A program made the position numbers and the translations under genes. From NCBI RefSeq assembly GCF_008304605.1, contig NZ_PIJY01000045.1, positions 255,028 to 319,027 of the forward strand: a stretch of 64,000 nucleotides of DNA, given 5' to 3'. The notes beneath the pieces were generated by a model, which did no database searches, had not been told where the DNA came from, and worked only from the letters and a program-made list of their open reading frames with translations. Below are positions 54,166 through 63,072 of the stretch, one piece after another. Source of the DNA: Oceanobacillus polygoni. GTDB lineage: Bacteria; Bacillota; Bacilli; Bacillales; Amphibacillaceae. Each line of letters starts with the position of its first letter. Position 1 is the first letter of the stretch.

Positions 54166-54522
54166 TACCGTTTGGATAAAGACATGGTGCCTATAAGGCA
54201 GAAGGGGAAAATGTTAAAGTACCTTCGATCCCTTTCTTAGTAGTGGAGGAAAAAGTTATCATCTTGCATAAATCGAATCATACTATTAGTAAAAGTAGTG
54301 CTAATGTAGTTCTTATTGGACTAAATTTATTGGAGAAATCCACAACATTGGAACTTTAAATTGGAGATATAACGTCTATTTTAAATAGACTTAAGAAATT
54401 GTGTTGTATTGTTCAACAAATGGCGAAGTTGCATATAATATATGAAGTGCTTTCCATTATAATTCGTTGTTATAATGAAATTAGAAAACCATTTAAAAGC
54501 GCCTAAATGAGGGGGATGCAGT
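54166..54522. other. Gene-poor 357-bp gap between ypbE-like gene and mecA
   Basis: The gap holds a 36-codon open frame (GTG at 54243 to the stop at 54357-54359) whose GTG lies in the GGAGG itself, so translation is doubtful. It also has a palindrome GTCTATTT-t-AAATAGAC near 54374-54391, a candidate -10 (TATAAT at 54434) and the inverted repeat listed separately. No gene is supported. Confidence 0.5.
54455..54477. promoter_or_regulatory. Inverted repeat upstream of the MecA-type adaptor
   Basis: CATTATAA (54455-54462) and TTATAATG (54470-54477) are perfect inverted arms with a 7-base spacer. They lie just downstream of the candidate -10 at 54434. It looks like an operator; the regulator is not known. 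It could alternatively be a leader hairpin. Confidence 0.55.
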
Positions 54523-55101
54523 ATGCGTATTGAACGTTTATCAAATGACCAATTTACGATTTTTTTAACGTTTGATGATTTGATTGAACGAGGTTTTACA
54601 AAAGACGACCTCTGGCATGATGCATCGAGCGTCCGCAACCTTTTCAGTGATATGATGTATGAAGCGAGTTCAGAATTAGGTATCGAACTCGAGGGAATAT
54701 TACTCGTACAGGTTCATCTAATGCAGGCACAGGGTATGCATATATTCGTCACACAACAGGAAGAAGATATGTATTGGGATGATGATTTCATAGAAATGAA
54801 AGTTACGCTTGACGAGAGCAAGGAATTAATTTTTTCTTTTGAGGAATTTGAATCGGTTATCCAGGTCGCGTCCTATTTGTCTCCATTAGCGATTGAAGGC
54901 GGAAAGGTATACCATATGGACAAACGTTATTATATGATCTTAGATGAAGATGACTTATCCGATGTAAACAAAGAGGATATTATAGGGATTATGTCGGAGT
55001 ATTCGAACCCAAGTATTGTGACGTCCTATCGACTACATGAATATGGCAAAATCATTTTCGATTCACAAGCAATAAAGGAAATCATCAAGCTATTTTATTA
55101 A
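54523..55101 (+). CDS. mecB: MecA-type adaptor protein of ClpC (YpbH/MecB)
   Basis: This 192-residue protein has the MecA-family start MRIERLSNDQFTIFLTFDD and LEERG-like FTKDDLWHDA, with a C-terminal beta/alpha domain for ClpC. Position between ypbE-like and gudB, and size, match YpbH rather than the competence MecA. It delivers substrates to ClpCP. GAGGGGGATG precedes the ATG. Confidence 0.9.
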   Translation: MRIERLSNDQFTIFLTFDDLIERGFTKDDLWHDASSVRNLFSDMMYEASSELGIELEGILLVQVHLMQAQGMHIFVTQQEEDMYWDDDFIEMKVTLDESKELIFSFEEFESVIQVASYLSPLAIEGGKVYHMDKRYYMILDEDDLSDVNKEDIIGIMSEYSNPSIVTSYRLHEYGKIIFDSQAIKEIIKLFY

Positions 55102-55146
55102 ACAACTTAGTAAAGACATAAAGGATGTCAAGGGGAGTGCAGAAGA

Positions 55147-56079
55147 ATGAGGATTGCAGTATTATATGGCGGTGTTTCAGGTGAGCGAGAAGTTTCACTT
55201 TCATCAGGGAAAGGGATCATAGCCGCCTTAAAAGAAAACGGACATGAGGTTATTGGAATTGATTTTAATCCGAATCGATTACAGGACATTATACAACTAG
55301 ATGTAGATTTGGTATTTATTGGACTACATGGAAAATATGGGGAAGATGGAAGAATTCAAGGACTATTAGATATGCTTGGCATCCCTTATGTTGGTTCAGG
55401 TGTTCTTGCTTCTGCCTTAGCTATGGATAAAGCGAAGGCGAAGCAAATTTTTAATATGCACGACATTCCACAAGCTAAAAGTAAAGTCTACACGGTGTCT
55501 GCAACGAATCGTTTGGAACAAATCGCAAACGAAATAAAAGCAGCTTTTACACCACCATTTGTGATTAAACCGAATAAAGAAGGCTCTACCCTTGGATTGA
55601 CAATTGTTACAGATACCAATCAAATTGAGGATGCAGTAACAAACGCTCATGCTAGTGACGACACGATTCTAGTTGAAGAGTTTATTGCTGGTAGAGAGTT
55701 AACAGTGGCCGTAATGGGGGCTAGAGGAGAAGAATTTGCATTGCCAATCATCGAAATAATTCCGAAAAATGCCTTCTATGACTATGAATCGAAATATGCA
55801 CCAGGTGGAAGCGAACATATTGTCCCAGCAGTTATGGATGAAAAAACAGCTGAAAAAATAAAAAATTACGCAGTTCTTGCTCATCAATCAATAGGCTGTG
55901 AAACCTATTCAAGAGTTGATTTTATATTAAATAAAGATAATGTACCAATGATATTGGAAGTAAACACGTTACCAGGTATGACTCCAACTAGTTTGTTTCC
56001 TGATGCAGCAAAATCGATTGGGATTGAATATCATGAAATGATTGAGAAATTTGTAGAACTAACGATGCGACATAAATAG
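55147..56079 (+). CDS. ddl: D-alanine-D-alanine ligase
   Basis: This 310-residue ATP-grasp ligase builds the D-Ala-D-Ala dipeptide of peptidoglycan. Seen are YGGVSGEREVSLSSG, LHGKYGEDGRIQGLLD, KPNKEGSTLG, VEEFIAGRELTVAVM and the C-terminal VNTLPGMTPTS. It is of the short (DdlB-like) length class. The usual murF neighbour is absent. Its place between ypbH and gudB is unusual compared with B. subtilis. AGGGGAG precedes the ATG. Confidence 0.95.
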   Translation: MRIAVLYGGVSGEREVSLSSGKGIIAALKENGHEVIGIDFNPNRLQDIIQLDVDLVFIGLHGKYGEDGRIQGLLDMLGIPYVGSGVLASALAMDKAKAKQIFNMHDIPQAKSKVYTVSATNRLEQIANEIKAAFTPPFVIKPNKEGSTLGLTIVTDTNQIEDAVTNAHASDDTILVEEFIAGRELTVAVMGARGEEFALPIIEIIPKNAFYDYESKYAPGGSEHIVPAVMDEKTAEKIKNYAVLAHQSIGCETYSRVDFILNKDNVPMILEVNTLPGMTPTSLFPDAAKSIGIEYHEMIEKFVELTMRHK

Positions 56080-56114
56080 GTTAACGTTAATTCAAAAAAT
56101 GAAACCTATTTTTA

Positions 56115-56142
56115 TTGCATATTTAAAATGAACGTGTATACT
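56115..56142 (+). promoter_or_regulatory. Candidate promoter of gudB
   Basis: TTGCAT at 56115 and TATACT at 56137-56142 lie 16 bp apart; the -35 is weak. Confidence 0.45.
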
Positions 56143-56195
56143 AAACTCTGAGTGGGCTATACAAAACTTTTATATATATTGTAGGAGGTAAGTTC

Positions 56196-57476
56196 ATGGT
56201 AGCCGAAAAAGCAGCAGATTCTATCAAAGAAAATCAAGAAAATACAGATGTATTAAGTTCAACACGAACTGTTGTAAAAACTGCATTAGAAAAATTAGGT
56301 TACCCGGAAGAGGTTTTCGAATTATTAAAAGAGCCTCTACGTATGATGACGGTTCGCATCCCGGTACGTATGGATGATGGATCGGTTAGAGTATTTACCG
56401 GATATCGTGCACAACATAATGATGCAGTAGGTCCGACAAAAGGTGGGATTCGTTTTCACCCAGATGTGACGGAATCAGAAGTAAAGGCTCTATCCATTTG
56501 GATGAGCTTAAAAGCAGGTATTGTTGACCTTCCTTATGGAGGAGCAAAAGGTGGAATTATTTGTGATCCTCGAGAGATGTCCTTCCGAGAATTAGAAGCA
56601 TTAAGTCGTGGTTATGTTCGTGCAGTAAGTCAAATAGTAGGTCCTACGAAAGATATCCCTGCGCCAGATGTATTTACAAACTCTCAAATTATGGCCTGGA
56701 TGATGGACGAATATAGTAAAATAGATGAATTCAATAGTCCTGGTTTTATTACGGGGAAACCAATTGTTCTAGGTGGTTCGCACGGAAGAGAATCTGCTAC
56801 AGCAAAAGGAGTTACGATTGTACTTAATGAAGCTGCGAAGAAAAAGGGAATTGAATTAAAAGGTGCAAGGGTAGTCGTTCAAGGATTTGGAAACGCTGGA
56901 AGTTTCCTATCTAAGTTTTTGCATGATGCAGGGGCAAAAGTTGTTGGTATTTCTGATGCTTATGGTGCGCTGCATGATCCGGATGGTCTGGATATTGATT
57001 ATTTGCTTGATCGAAGAGATAGTTTTGGAACCGTAACCAAGCTGTTTAACAATACAATCTCAAACAAAGAATTGTTTGAATTGGATTGCGATATTATTGT
57101 TCCTGCTGCCGTAGAGAATCAAATTACACAAGACAATGCACATAATATTAAGGCAAGCATTGTTGTAGAAGCAGCGAATGGTCCAACAACAATGGAAGCT
57201 ACTAAAATTTTAACAGAACGAGGAATTCTTTTAGTTCCTGACGTATTAGCATCGGCTGGTGGGGTTACCGTATCATACTTTGAATGGGTTCAAAATAATC
57301 AAGGGTATTATTGGTCGGAAGAAGAAATCGATAAAAAGCTTCATGAAATTATGATTAGATCCTTTAATTCGATATATAACACAGCTGAAACAAGACGTGT
57401 GGATATGCGTTTGGCAGCATATATGGTCGGTGTAAGGAAAATGGCCGAAGCATCCAGATTCCGTGGCTGGGTTTAA
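56196..57476 (+). CDS. gudB: NAD-specific glutamate dehydrogenase
   Basis: This 426-residue hexameric enzyme converts glutamate to 2-oxoglutarate and ammonia. Catalytic Lys is in VDLPYGGAKGGI; also PAPDVFTNSQIM, VVQGFGNAGSF and DVLASAGGVTVSYFEW are present. There is no in-frame duplication in the active-site region of the kind inactivating gudB in strain 168, so it should be active. AGGAGG precedes the ATG. A terminator follows. Confidence 0.95.
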   Translation: MVAEKAADSIKENQENTDVLSSTRTVVKTALEKLGYPEEVFELLKEPLRMMTVRIPVRMDDGSVRVFTGYRAQHNDAVGPTKGGIRFHPDVTESEVKALSIWMSLKAGIVDLPYGGAKGGIICDPREMSFRELEALSRGYVRAVSQIVGPTKDIPAPDVFTNSQIMAWMMDEYSKIDEFNSPGFITGKPIVLGGSHGRESATAKGVTIVLNEAAKKKGIELKGARVVVQGFGNAGSFLSKFLHDAGAKVVGISDAYGALHDPDGLDIDYLLDRRDSFGTVTKLFNNTISNKELFELDCDIIVPAAVENQITQDNAHNIKASIVVEAANGPTTMEATKILTERGILLVPDVLASAGGVTVSYFEWVQNNQGYYWSEEEIDKKLHEIMIRSFNSIYNTAETRRVDMRLAAYMVGVRKMAEASRFRGWV

Positions 57477-57526
57477 TTCAGGAGTTTAGCTGTTTAGTAA
57501 GCAATCGATTTATTCATATGGTAAAT

Positions 57527-57560
57527 AAAAAACTCTTATCGGATAAGAGTTTTTTATTTT
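57527..57560 (+). terminator. Terminator of gudB
   Basis: AAAACTCTTAT pairs with ATAAGAGTTTT around CGG, followed by TTATTTT. Confidence 0.9.
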
Positions 57561-57662
57561 AGCAATGGAATACTTTCTGATCTGTACTCGCCAAAACCTT
57601 AGCATTACTAAATTTTAAAATCAACATAAAAGTAATTTCAACCATAAAGGAAGTGCCTAAAC

Positions 57663-58637
57663 ATGCAAGTGGAAAAAGTAATTATTATTGGTGGAGGTCC
57701 GTGTGGTATGTCCTGTGCCATCGAGTTGCAAAAACACGGAATTAATCCACTGATTATTGAGAAAGGAAATGTAGTAAACACGATCTACAATTTCCCTACA
57801 CACCAAACTTTTTTTAGTTCTAGTGAAAAACTAGAAATTGGTGATATGCCGTTTATAACTGAAATGCAAAAGCCTGTTAGAAATCAGGCATTGGCCTATT
57901 ATCGAGAAGTTGCTAAGCGTAAGCAACTTCGTATGTATACATATGAAAATGTGAAAGAAGTAAAAAAGGAAAACGATATATTTCGTGTGATGACGGAGAA
58001 GTTTGATGGACAAGAAGCTACGTATCAGACAGAAAAGGTCATTATTGCGACTGGCTATTATGATCAACCTAATTATCTCCAAATTCCTGGAGAAAATTTA
58101 AAGAAAGTCATGCATTACTTTAAAGAAGCGCATCCTTATTACAACCAAGACGTCGTAGTTATTGGAGGGAAAAACTCTGCAGTTGATGCGACACTGGAAC
58201 TACATAAAGCCGGAGCTAGAGTAACGGTTCTTTATCGTGGAAGTGAATATTCAAGTAGTATTAAGCCGTGGATACTTCCTGAGTTTGATTCGCTCGTGAG
58301 GAAAGGTATTGTAAAAATGATTTTCCATTCACATGTTACAAAAATAACCGATGATGCCGTTTATTTTGAAGCTGCTGGAGAAGCGAATGTAATTAAAAAT
58401 GATTTTGTATTTGCCATGATTGGTTATCAGCCTGATATTTCATTTCTGAATGCAAGTGGTGTAGAGGTTGATGCATCGAACGGGAAGCCGAATTATGATG
58501 CCGAAACATACGAAACAAATGTAAAAGGAATGTATGTGGCAGGCGTTGTGGCTGCTGGATATAACAATAACGAAATATTTATTGAAAATGGGCGATTTCA
58601 TGGAGAGGAAATTGCTAAGTCAATCATTGAAGGATAG
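57663..58637 (+). CDS. ypdA: Bacillithiol disulfide reductase YpdA (Bdr)
   Basis: This 324-residue FAD/NAD(P)H flavoprotein has the N-terminal IIGGGPCGMSCAIEL dinucleotide fold and a second in VVVIGGKNSAVDATLEL. The single cysteine in GGGPCGM (Cys14 region) is characteristic of YpdA. It reduces bacillithiol disulfide to keep the thiol pool reduced. Position next to gudB matches B. subtilis ypdA. The start ATG is preceded by AAAGGAAG. Confidence 0.93.
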   Translation: MQVEKVIIIGGGPCGMSCAIELQKHGINPLIIEKGNVVNTIYNFPTHQTFFSSSEKLEIGDMPFITEMQKPVRNQALAYYREVAKRKQLRMYTYENVKEVKKENDIFRVMTEKFDGQEATYQTEKVIIATGYYDQPNYLQIPGENLKKVMHYFKEAHPYYNQDVVVIGGKNSAVDATLELHKAGARVTVLYRGSEYSSSIKPWILPEFDSLVRKGIVKMIFHSHVTKITDDAVYFEAAGEANVIKNDFVFAMIGYQPDISFLNASGVEVDASNGKPNYDAETYETNVKGMYVAGVVAAGYNNNEIFIENGRFHGEEIAKSIIEG

Positions 58638-58662
58638 CAATATGTTTGCTATCCTTCTTTTA
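58630..58662 (+). terminator. Terminator of ypdA
   Basis: GAAGGATAGCAA pairs perfectly with TTGCTATCCTTC around TATG, with Ts following. The stop codon is inside the stem. Confidence 0.93.
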
Positions 58663-58710
58663 CTGTGTGATAACTATAAAGTTTGAATGCCGCAGATAAC
58701 TTAGTTACCG

Positions 58711-58937
58711 ATAGCTACGTCGAGCTCCGGCACCTGGTGAGTCATTCCTCACCATAGTATGATAAAGCAGACTTGCCGATAGGCTTTACAAGAGGCTTAG
58801 TCACACTTATACCTTTGCGTTCAGAAGGGGTATCGGTTCCAAATAGTTTCCTTGATCCCTACTCAGGAATATTCGACTAGTCCTATAGTTCGGGTCGCAG
58901 TCCATATGTTGCTAAACCGGCGCTTCCGCTTTTGTGC
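58711..58937. repeat. Interspersed repeat, family III (about 230 bp)
   Basis: The gap between ypdA and ansA is filled by a block with GC-richer ends: CGAGCTCCGGCACC at the left (58729 region) and GGCGCTTCCGCTTTTGTG at the right (58919-58936). An inner hairpin GGTGAG/CTCACC is close to the left end. These ends are reminiscent of repeats I have seen in many Bacillaceae genomes. It starts right at the ansA stop. No ORF inside is credible. Confidence 0.65.
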
Positions 58938-59906
58938 CTATAGTGTTTCAAATAGTTCTTTTAGATTGTTATAATTAGTTGTCTTTTCCAGTGCGATTAA
59001 TAAGCGAATCCTCGCTTTTGGACCAGATAATCCACGAGCAAAAATGACGCCTAATTGTTTCAGTTGTTTACCTCCACCATCATAACCATATGTCGGTTGG
59101 ACAACTCCTTGATAGCATCTGGAGACAAGTATCACTGGGATATTGTCTTCTATCAATTGTTGTATTGGTTTAATAGTATCCTTTGGTAAATTCCCTTGTC
59201 CAAGACCTTCGATTACAAGACCATCAGGCTTTGCTTGCTGAATTGCTTGCAATAATTGTTCATCCATACCAGCAAAGGCTTTTAGCAGGAATACGTTCTT
59301 AGATATATGTTGAACGGGCTGTACCTGACGAGTGCGGATTCTTCGATGAAAGAGTATGGAATCCTTTGTAATTAATCCTATTGGTCCAAATTGCGGACTT
59401 TGAAAGGTTGCTACATTACTGGTGGACGTTTTTGTTACGTTTTTAGCCGCATGTATTTCATCATTCATCACAACTAACACGCCTTGACCTTCTGCATCGT
59501 CATCGATAGCAACTCGAATGGAACTAATTAGATTGTATAAGGCATCCGAGCCAATTTCGTTGCTCGAACGCATCGCTCCAGTTACGATAACAGGCTTATC
59601 GGTTTCCAATACGATATCTAGAAAATAAGCTGTTTCCTCCAATGTGTCCGTACCATGCGTTACAACAATACCATCGTAGTTAGGGATAAATGCATTAATT
59701 TTCTTTGCCAGTTCTAGCATGTGAACTGGCGTGATTTGAGGAGAAGGTAGTCCAAAAATAAGTTCCTCATCAATGCTTGCGTAATCTCCTAATTGATCAC
59801 CTACTGCACTTAATGGATGGATATCTGTCGTATTTACTTCTCCCGTTTCCTTATCTTCCAGCATGGAAATCGTTCCACCAGTATGAATAATGAGTATATT
59901 TTTCAT
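58938..59906 (-). CDS. ansA: Type I L-asparaginase
   Basis: This 322-residue asparaginase has the catalytic Thr12 in IIHTGGTISML and the second in VTHGTDTLEETA, with GAMRSSNEIGSD and the cytosolic (no signal peptide) form. It turns asparagine into aspartate and ammonia. I chose the ATG at 59906 behind AGGTGAT; longer in-frame starts lack that. In B. subtilis ansA is near prsW as here. Confidence 0.94.
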   Translation of the reverse strand: MKNILIIHTGGTISMLEDKETGEVNTTDIHPLSAVGDQLGDYASIDEELIFGLPSPQITPVHMLELAKKINAFIPNYDGIVVTHGTDTLEETAYFLDIVLETDKPVIVTGAMRSSNEIGSDALYNLISSIRVAIDDDAEGQGVLVVMNDEIHAAKNVTKTSTSNVATFQSPQFGPIGLITKDSILFHRRIRTRQVQPVQHISKNVFLLKAFAGMDEQLLQAIQQAKPDGLVIEGLGQGNLPKDTIKPIQQLIEDNIPVILVSRCYQGVVQPTYGYDGGGKQLKQLGVIFARGLSGPKARIRLLIALEKTTNYNNLKELFETL

Positions 59907-59994
59907 AAATATCACCTGTTCTTTAATTTCTATTTTCATTTACATGACTTAATGATACGATAAAAGTAATGTAATTGGAAAGAGGTATACTATT

Positions 59995-60675
59995 ATGATT
60001 GCAATTTTATCAGCTGGAATTGCACCAATTGTTGCACTAATGTCATTCATTTATTTAAAAGATCGTATTACAGAACCAATCCCATTGATTATTCGGATGT
60101 TTATTCTAGGGGCTTTATTAGTGTTTCCAATTATGTTTATTCAGTACGCATTTACAGCTGAGGGGTTAACGAGTAATCGAATCATTGAATCTTTTTTTCA
60201 AATTGCATTTTTTGAGGAATTCTTTAAATGGTTTATATTTATGTTTGCTATTTATCACCATTCCGAATTTGATGATCACTATGATGGTATCGTTTATGCC
60301 GGATCTATTAGCATGGGATTTGCTTCTGTTGAGAATGTCCTCTACCTATTAACAAATGGAATTGAGTACGCATTTTTACGCGCATTTTTCCCTGTATCGT
60401 CACATGCATTATTTGGTATTATCATGGGTTATTACTTTGGAAAGGCAAAGATGAACCAACAGAGGCAGAAATTAAATTTAGGATTAGCATTTCTCATTCC
60501 GTTTACGTTGCATGGAATCTATAATTATATATTAACGAGCTTGGTTAGCACTTGGATGTACTTTCTAATCCCATTTATGGTCGTGTTATGGATTATCGCC
60601 TTACATCGTATGAAAATAGCAAACAATACTTCGGTTCAAATGAAACATCATAATAAAGAAAAGTATCTCCTGTAA
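59995..60675 (+). CDS. prsW: Membrane protease PrsW
   Basis: This 226-residue polytopic protein has the PrsW motifs FEEFFKWF (E-E-x-x-K), GFASVENVLYL and HALFGIIMGYYFG. In B. subtilis it cuts the anti-sigma-W factor RsiW at site 1. The rsiW gene is not in this window. GAAAGAGGT precedes the ATG. It is divergent from ansA. Confidence 0.93.
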   Translation: MIAILSAGIAPIVALMSFIYLKDRITEPIPLIIRMFILGALLVFPIMFIQYAFTAEGLTSNRIIESFFQIAFFEEFFKWFIFMFAIYHHSEFDDHYDGIVYAGSISMGFASVENVLYLLTNGIEYAFLRAFFPVSSHALFGIIMGYYFGKAKMNQQRQKLNLGLAFLIPFTLHGIYNYILTSLVSTWMYFLIPFMVVLWIIALHRMKIANNTSVQMKHHNKEKYLL

Positions 60676-60700
60676 ATCTGTGGATTTGCAGGAGATTTTT
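60664..60700 (+). terminator. Terminator of prsW
   Basis: ATCTCCTGTAAATC pairs with GATTTGCAGGAGAT around TGTG, followed by Ts; the stop codon is in the stem. Confidence 0.9.
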
Positions 60701-60786
60701 TATTTAAATGGACAAAGATGAATAAAAAGGGTAATTACTCAAAAAATAGGTATTGCAATCCAATAGAATTAACGGGAGGAAAAAGT

Positions 60787-61617
60787 ATGGTCAATCGCAA
60801 AGCAGTCTTTTTACTCATGATTATGATTATATCACTAATTGGACTGCAGCCAGAGTCAACTACAAAAACGGTAAATGCATTTAGTTCGCAAGTCATTCAG
60901 CAAGGAGCGGTAGGGGATGACGTTATTGAATTACAATCCCGGTTGCAATACCTTGGTTTCTACAATGGAAAAATTGACGGAGTTTTTGGCTGGGGTACGT
61001 ATTGGGCGCTTCGTAACTTTCAATATGAATTTGGTATGAAAGTGGATGGGTTAGCTGGTCAGACGACGAAAGATAAACTTGTTCAAGCCAGTAATTATGA
61101 TGAAGGGTATGTAAAAGAAAATATTAATCAAGGGAAGGACTTTACCCATTATGGCGGCGGGGATCGTGGTGGACAGCAGCAATCTTCACAGCAACAAGAG
61201 CAACAGGGACAAGGTGAACAAGCTGGATCAAATGTAACCGCAGTTAATGTTCCTCAAGGATATTCACAAAATGATATTCAGTTAATGGCGAATGCTGTGT
61301 ATGGTGAGGCTCGAGGAGAACCATATGAAGGACAAGTTGCTGTAGCTGCTGTCATTCTAAATAGAGTAGAAAGTCCAACTTTCCCAAATACAGTGTCAGG
61401 TGTTATTTTCGAACCTAGAGCCTTTACGGCAGTTGCAGATGGACAGATTTGGCTAACACCAAATGATACCGCTAGACAAGCTGTTCTGGATGCAATAAAT
61501 GGATGGGATCCTTCTGGAGATGCTACTTATTATTTTAATCCAGATACAGCAACATCAGGATGGATATGGACTAGACCTCAAATCAAGAAAATTGGTAAGC
61601 ATATATTTTGTAATTAG
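60787..61617 (+). CDS. sleB: Spore cortex-lytic enzyme SleB
   Basis: This 276-residue protein has a signal peptide (core AVFLLMIMIISLIGLQP), a peptidoglycan-binding domain (GDDVIELQSRLQYLGFY) and a Gln-rich linker (about residues 130-155). A lytic transglycosylase domain follows, with catalytic Glu in AVYGEARGEPYEGQ. It degrades spore cortex during germination. I chose the ATG at 60787 behind GGGAGG; the in-frame ATG at 60718 would prevent a proper signal peptide. It precedes ypeB by 14 bp. Confidence 0.95.
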   Translation: MVNRKAVFLLMIMIISLIGLQPESTTKTVNAFSSQVIQQGAVGDDVIELQSRLQYLGFYNGKIDGVFGWGTYWALRNFQYEFGMKVDGLAGQTTKDKLVQASNYDEGYVKENINQGKDFTHYGGGDRGGQQQSSQQQEQQGQGEQAGSNVTAVNVPQGYSQNDIQLMANAVYGEARGEPYEGQVAVAAVILNRVESPTFPNTVSGVIFEPRAFTAVADGQIWLTPNDTARQAVLDAINGWDPSGDATYYFNPDTATSGWIWTRPQIKKIGKHIFCN

Positions 61618-61631
61618 AAAGGTGTGAGAAA

Positions 61632-62975
61632 ATGTTTCGGTGGATATTGATTGGTTTACTTGCTTTAGGAATTGCAGGAACGGCATTCTGGGGCTATATG
61701 GAGCATCAAGAAAAAAACGCTGTCCTAATCCAAGCAGAAAATACGTATCAGCGGTCATTCCATGAATTGACGTACAATATGGACTTGTTGCATGATCAGA
61801 TTGGAACGACTTTAGCTATGAATTCGACGGAAAGGTTATCACCACAATTTGTGGAAATTTGGAGATTGACATCGGAAGCATTATCCAATGTAGGTCAGCT
61901 TCCATTAGGTTTGTTGCCTTTTAATAAGACAGAGGAATTTCTTTCCAATATCGGTGATTTTACGTATCAGACAGCTGTAAGGGATTTGGACGATTCTCCA
62001 CTAACCGAGGATGAAACGGATACATTAAAAAAGCTATACAGTCAATCAGGTGATATTAAGAATGAGTTGAGAGAAGTTCAGCATATGGCTTTAGAGAATA
62101 ATTTGCGTTGGATGGACGTACAGCTAGCGCTAGCAAATGAGGATGAGCCAATGGATAACACGATTATTGATGGTTTCACGACTGTCGAGAAATCTGTTGA
62201 AGGCTTTTCCGAGGGCTATGCGGATTCTCCTATTATTGGAACTTCATCAGAAGAGCATCAGTACAAACATTTAAATGGAAAAGAAATTGGTGAGGAAGAG
62301 GCACTAAAAAAGGGCACGGATATTCTAAACGTAGAAAATAAAGATAATCTGACGTTAGCAGAAACAGGCGAAGGCTCAGACATTCCGATATACAGCATCT
62401 CTTATCAAAATGGAGACGAGAGCGGCTATATGGATTTGGCAAAGCAAGGCGGTCACCCATTGACAGTTCTGATTACAAGACCAATTGCTGAAAATAAAAT
62501 TAGTTTAAATGAAGGGGCAGAAAAGGCACAGGACTACTTGGAAAAGCACGATATCGCTAGTATGATGCTTTTTGAGAGTAGCGAATACAATAATGTTGGT
62601 GTCTATTCCTTTGTTTATAACCAAGATGATGTCCGCGTTTACTCCGATGCTGTAGAAGTAAAAGTAGCATTAGATGATGGAGAGGTTATTGGATTAACAG
62701 CGCGTAATTACTATATGAATCACACCGAACGCGATATACCTGAACCAACATTATCGATGGAAGAGGCTAAAGATAAGGTTAATCCGAATGTTGACATTCA
62801 GGAAGAGTTTTTAGCTGTTATCGACAATGATCTTGAAGAAGAAGTATTAACCTACGAATTCTTAGGCGTGATGGATAATGACACCTATCGTATCTTCATT
62901 AATGCGATGAATGGCAGAGAGGAAAAAGTAGAGAAATTAGACGGGACTGAAATTAATTTTGCAGCAAATTTTTAG
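61632..62975 (+). CDS. ypeB: Germination protein YpeB
   Basis: This 447-residue protein has an N-terminal membrane anchor (WILIGLLALGIAGTAFWGY), a coiled N-terminal domain and repeated PepSY-like domains at the C-terminus. It is required for SleB stability and localisation in spores. Cotranscribed with sleB, as in all relatives. Confidence 0.95.
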   Translation: MFRWILIGLLALGIAGTAFWGYMEHQEKNAVLIQAENTYQRSFHELTYNMDLLHDQIGTTLAMNSTERLSPQFVEIWRLTSEALSNVGQLPLGLLPFNKTEEFLSNIGDFTYQTAVRDLDDSPLTEDETDTLKKLYSQSGDIKNELREVQHMALENNLRWMDVQLALANEDEPMDNTIIDGFTTVEKSVEGFSEGYADSPIIGTSSEEHQYKHLNGKEIGEEEALKKGTDILNVENKDNLTLAETGEGSDIPIYSISYQNGDESGYMDLAKQGGHPLTVLITRPIAENKISLNEGAEKAQDYLEKHDIASMMLFESSEYNNVGVYSFVYNQDDVRVYSDAVEVKVALDDGEVIGLTARNYYMNHTERDIPEPTLSMEEAKDKVNPNVDIQEEFLAVIDNDLEEEVLTYEFLGVMDNDTYRIFINAMNGREEKVEKLDGTEINFAANF

Positions 62976-63005
62976 GGATAGGCAAAAAGCCTTTCCCTTT
63001 TTTTA
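62974..63005 (+). terminator. Terminator of sleB-ypeB
   Basis: AGGGATAGGC pairs with GCCTTTCCCT (one mismatch), around AAAAA, then a run of Ts. Confidence 0.82.
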
Positions 63006-63072
63006 TGTTTCTGCAATAATGTAGGTATATTGTATGATTGTTGGAAATTGAAATAAGGTGAGGGGATTCCTA

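Noticed and set aside
54243..54359. Possible small gene in the gap before mecB
   Set aside because: The GTG sits inside the only GGAGG, no proper spacing to another start exists, and the product shows no recognisable feature.
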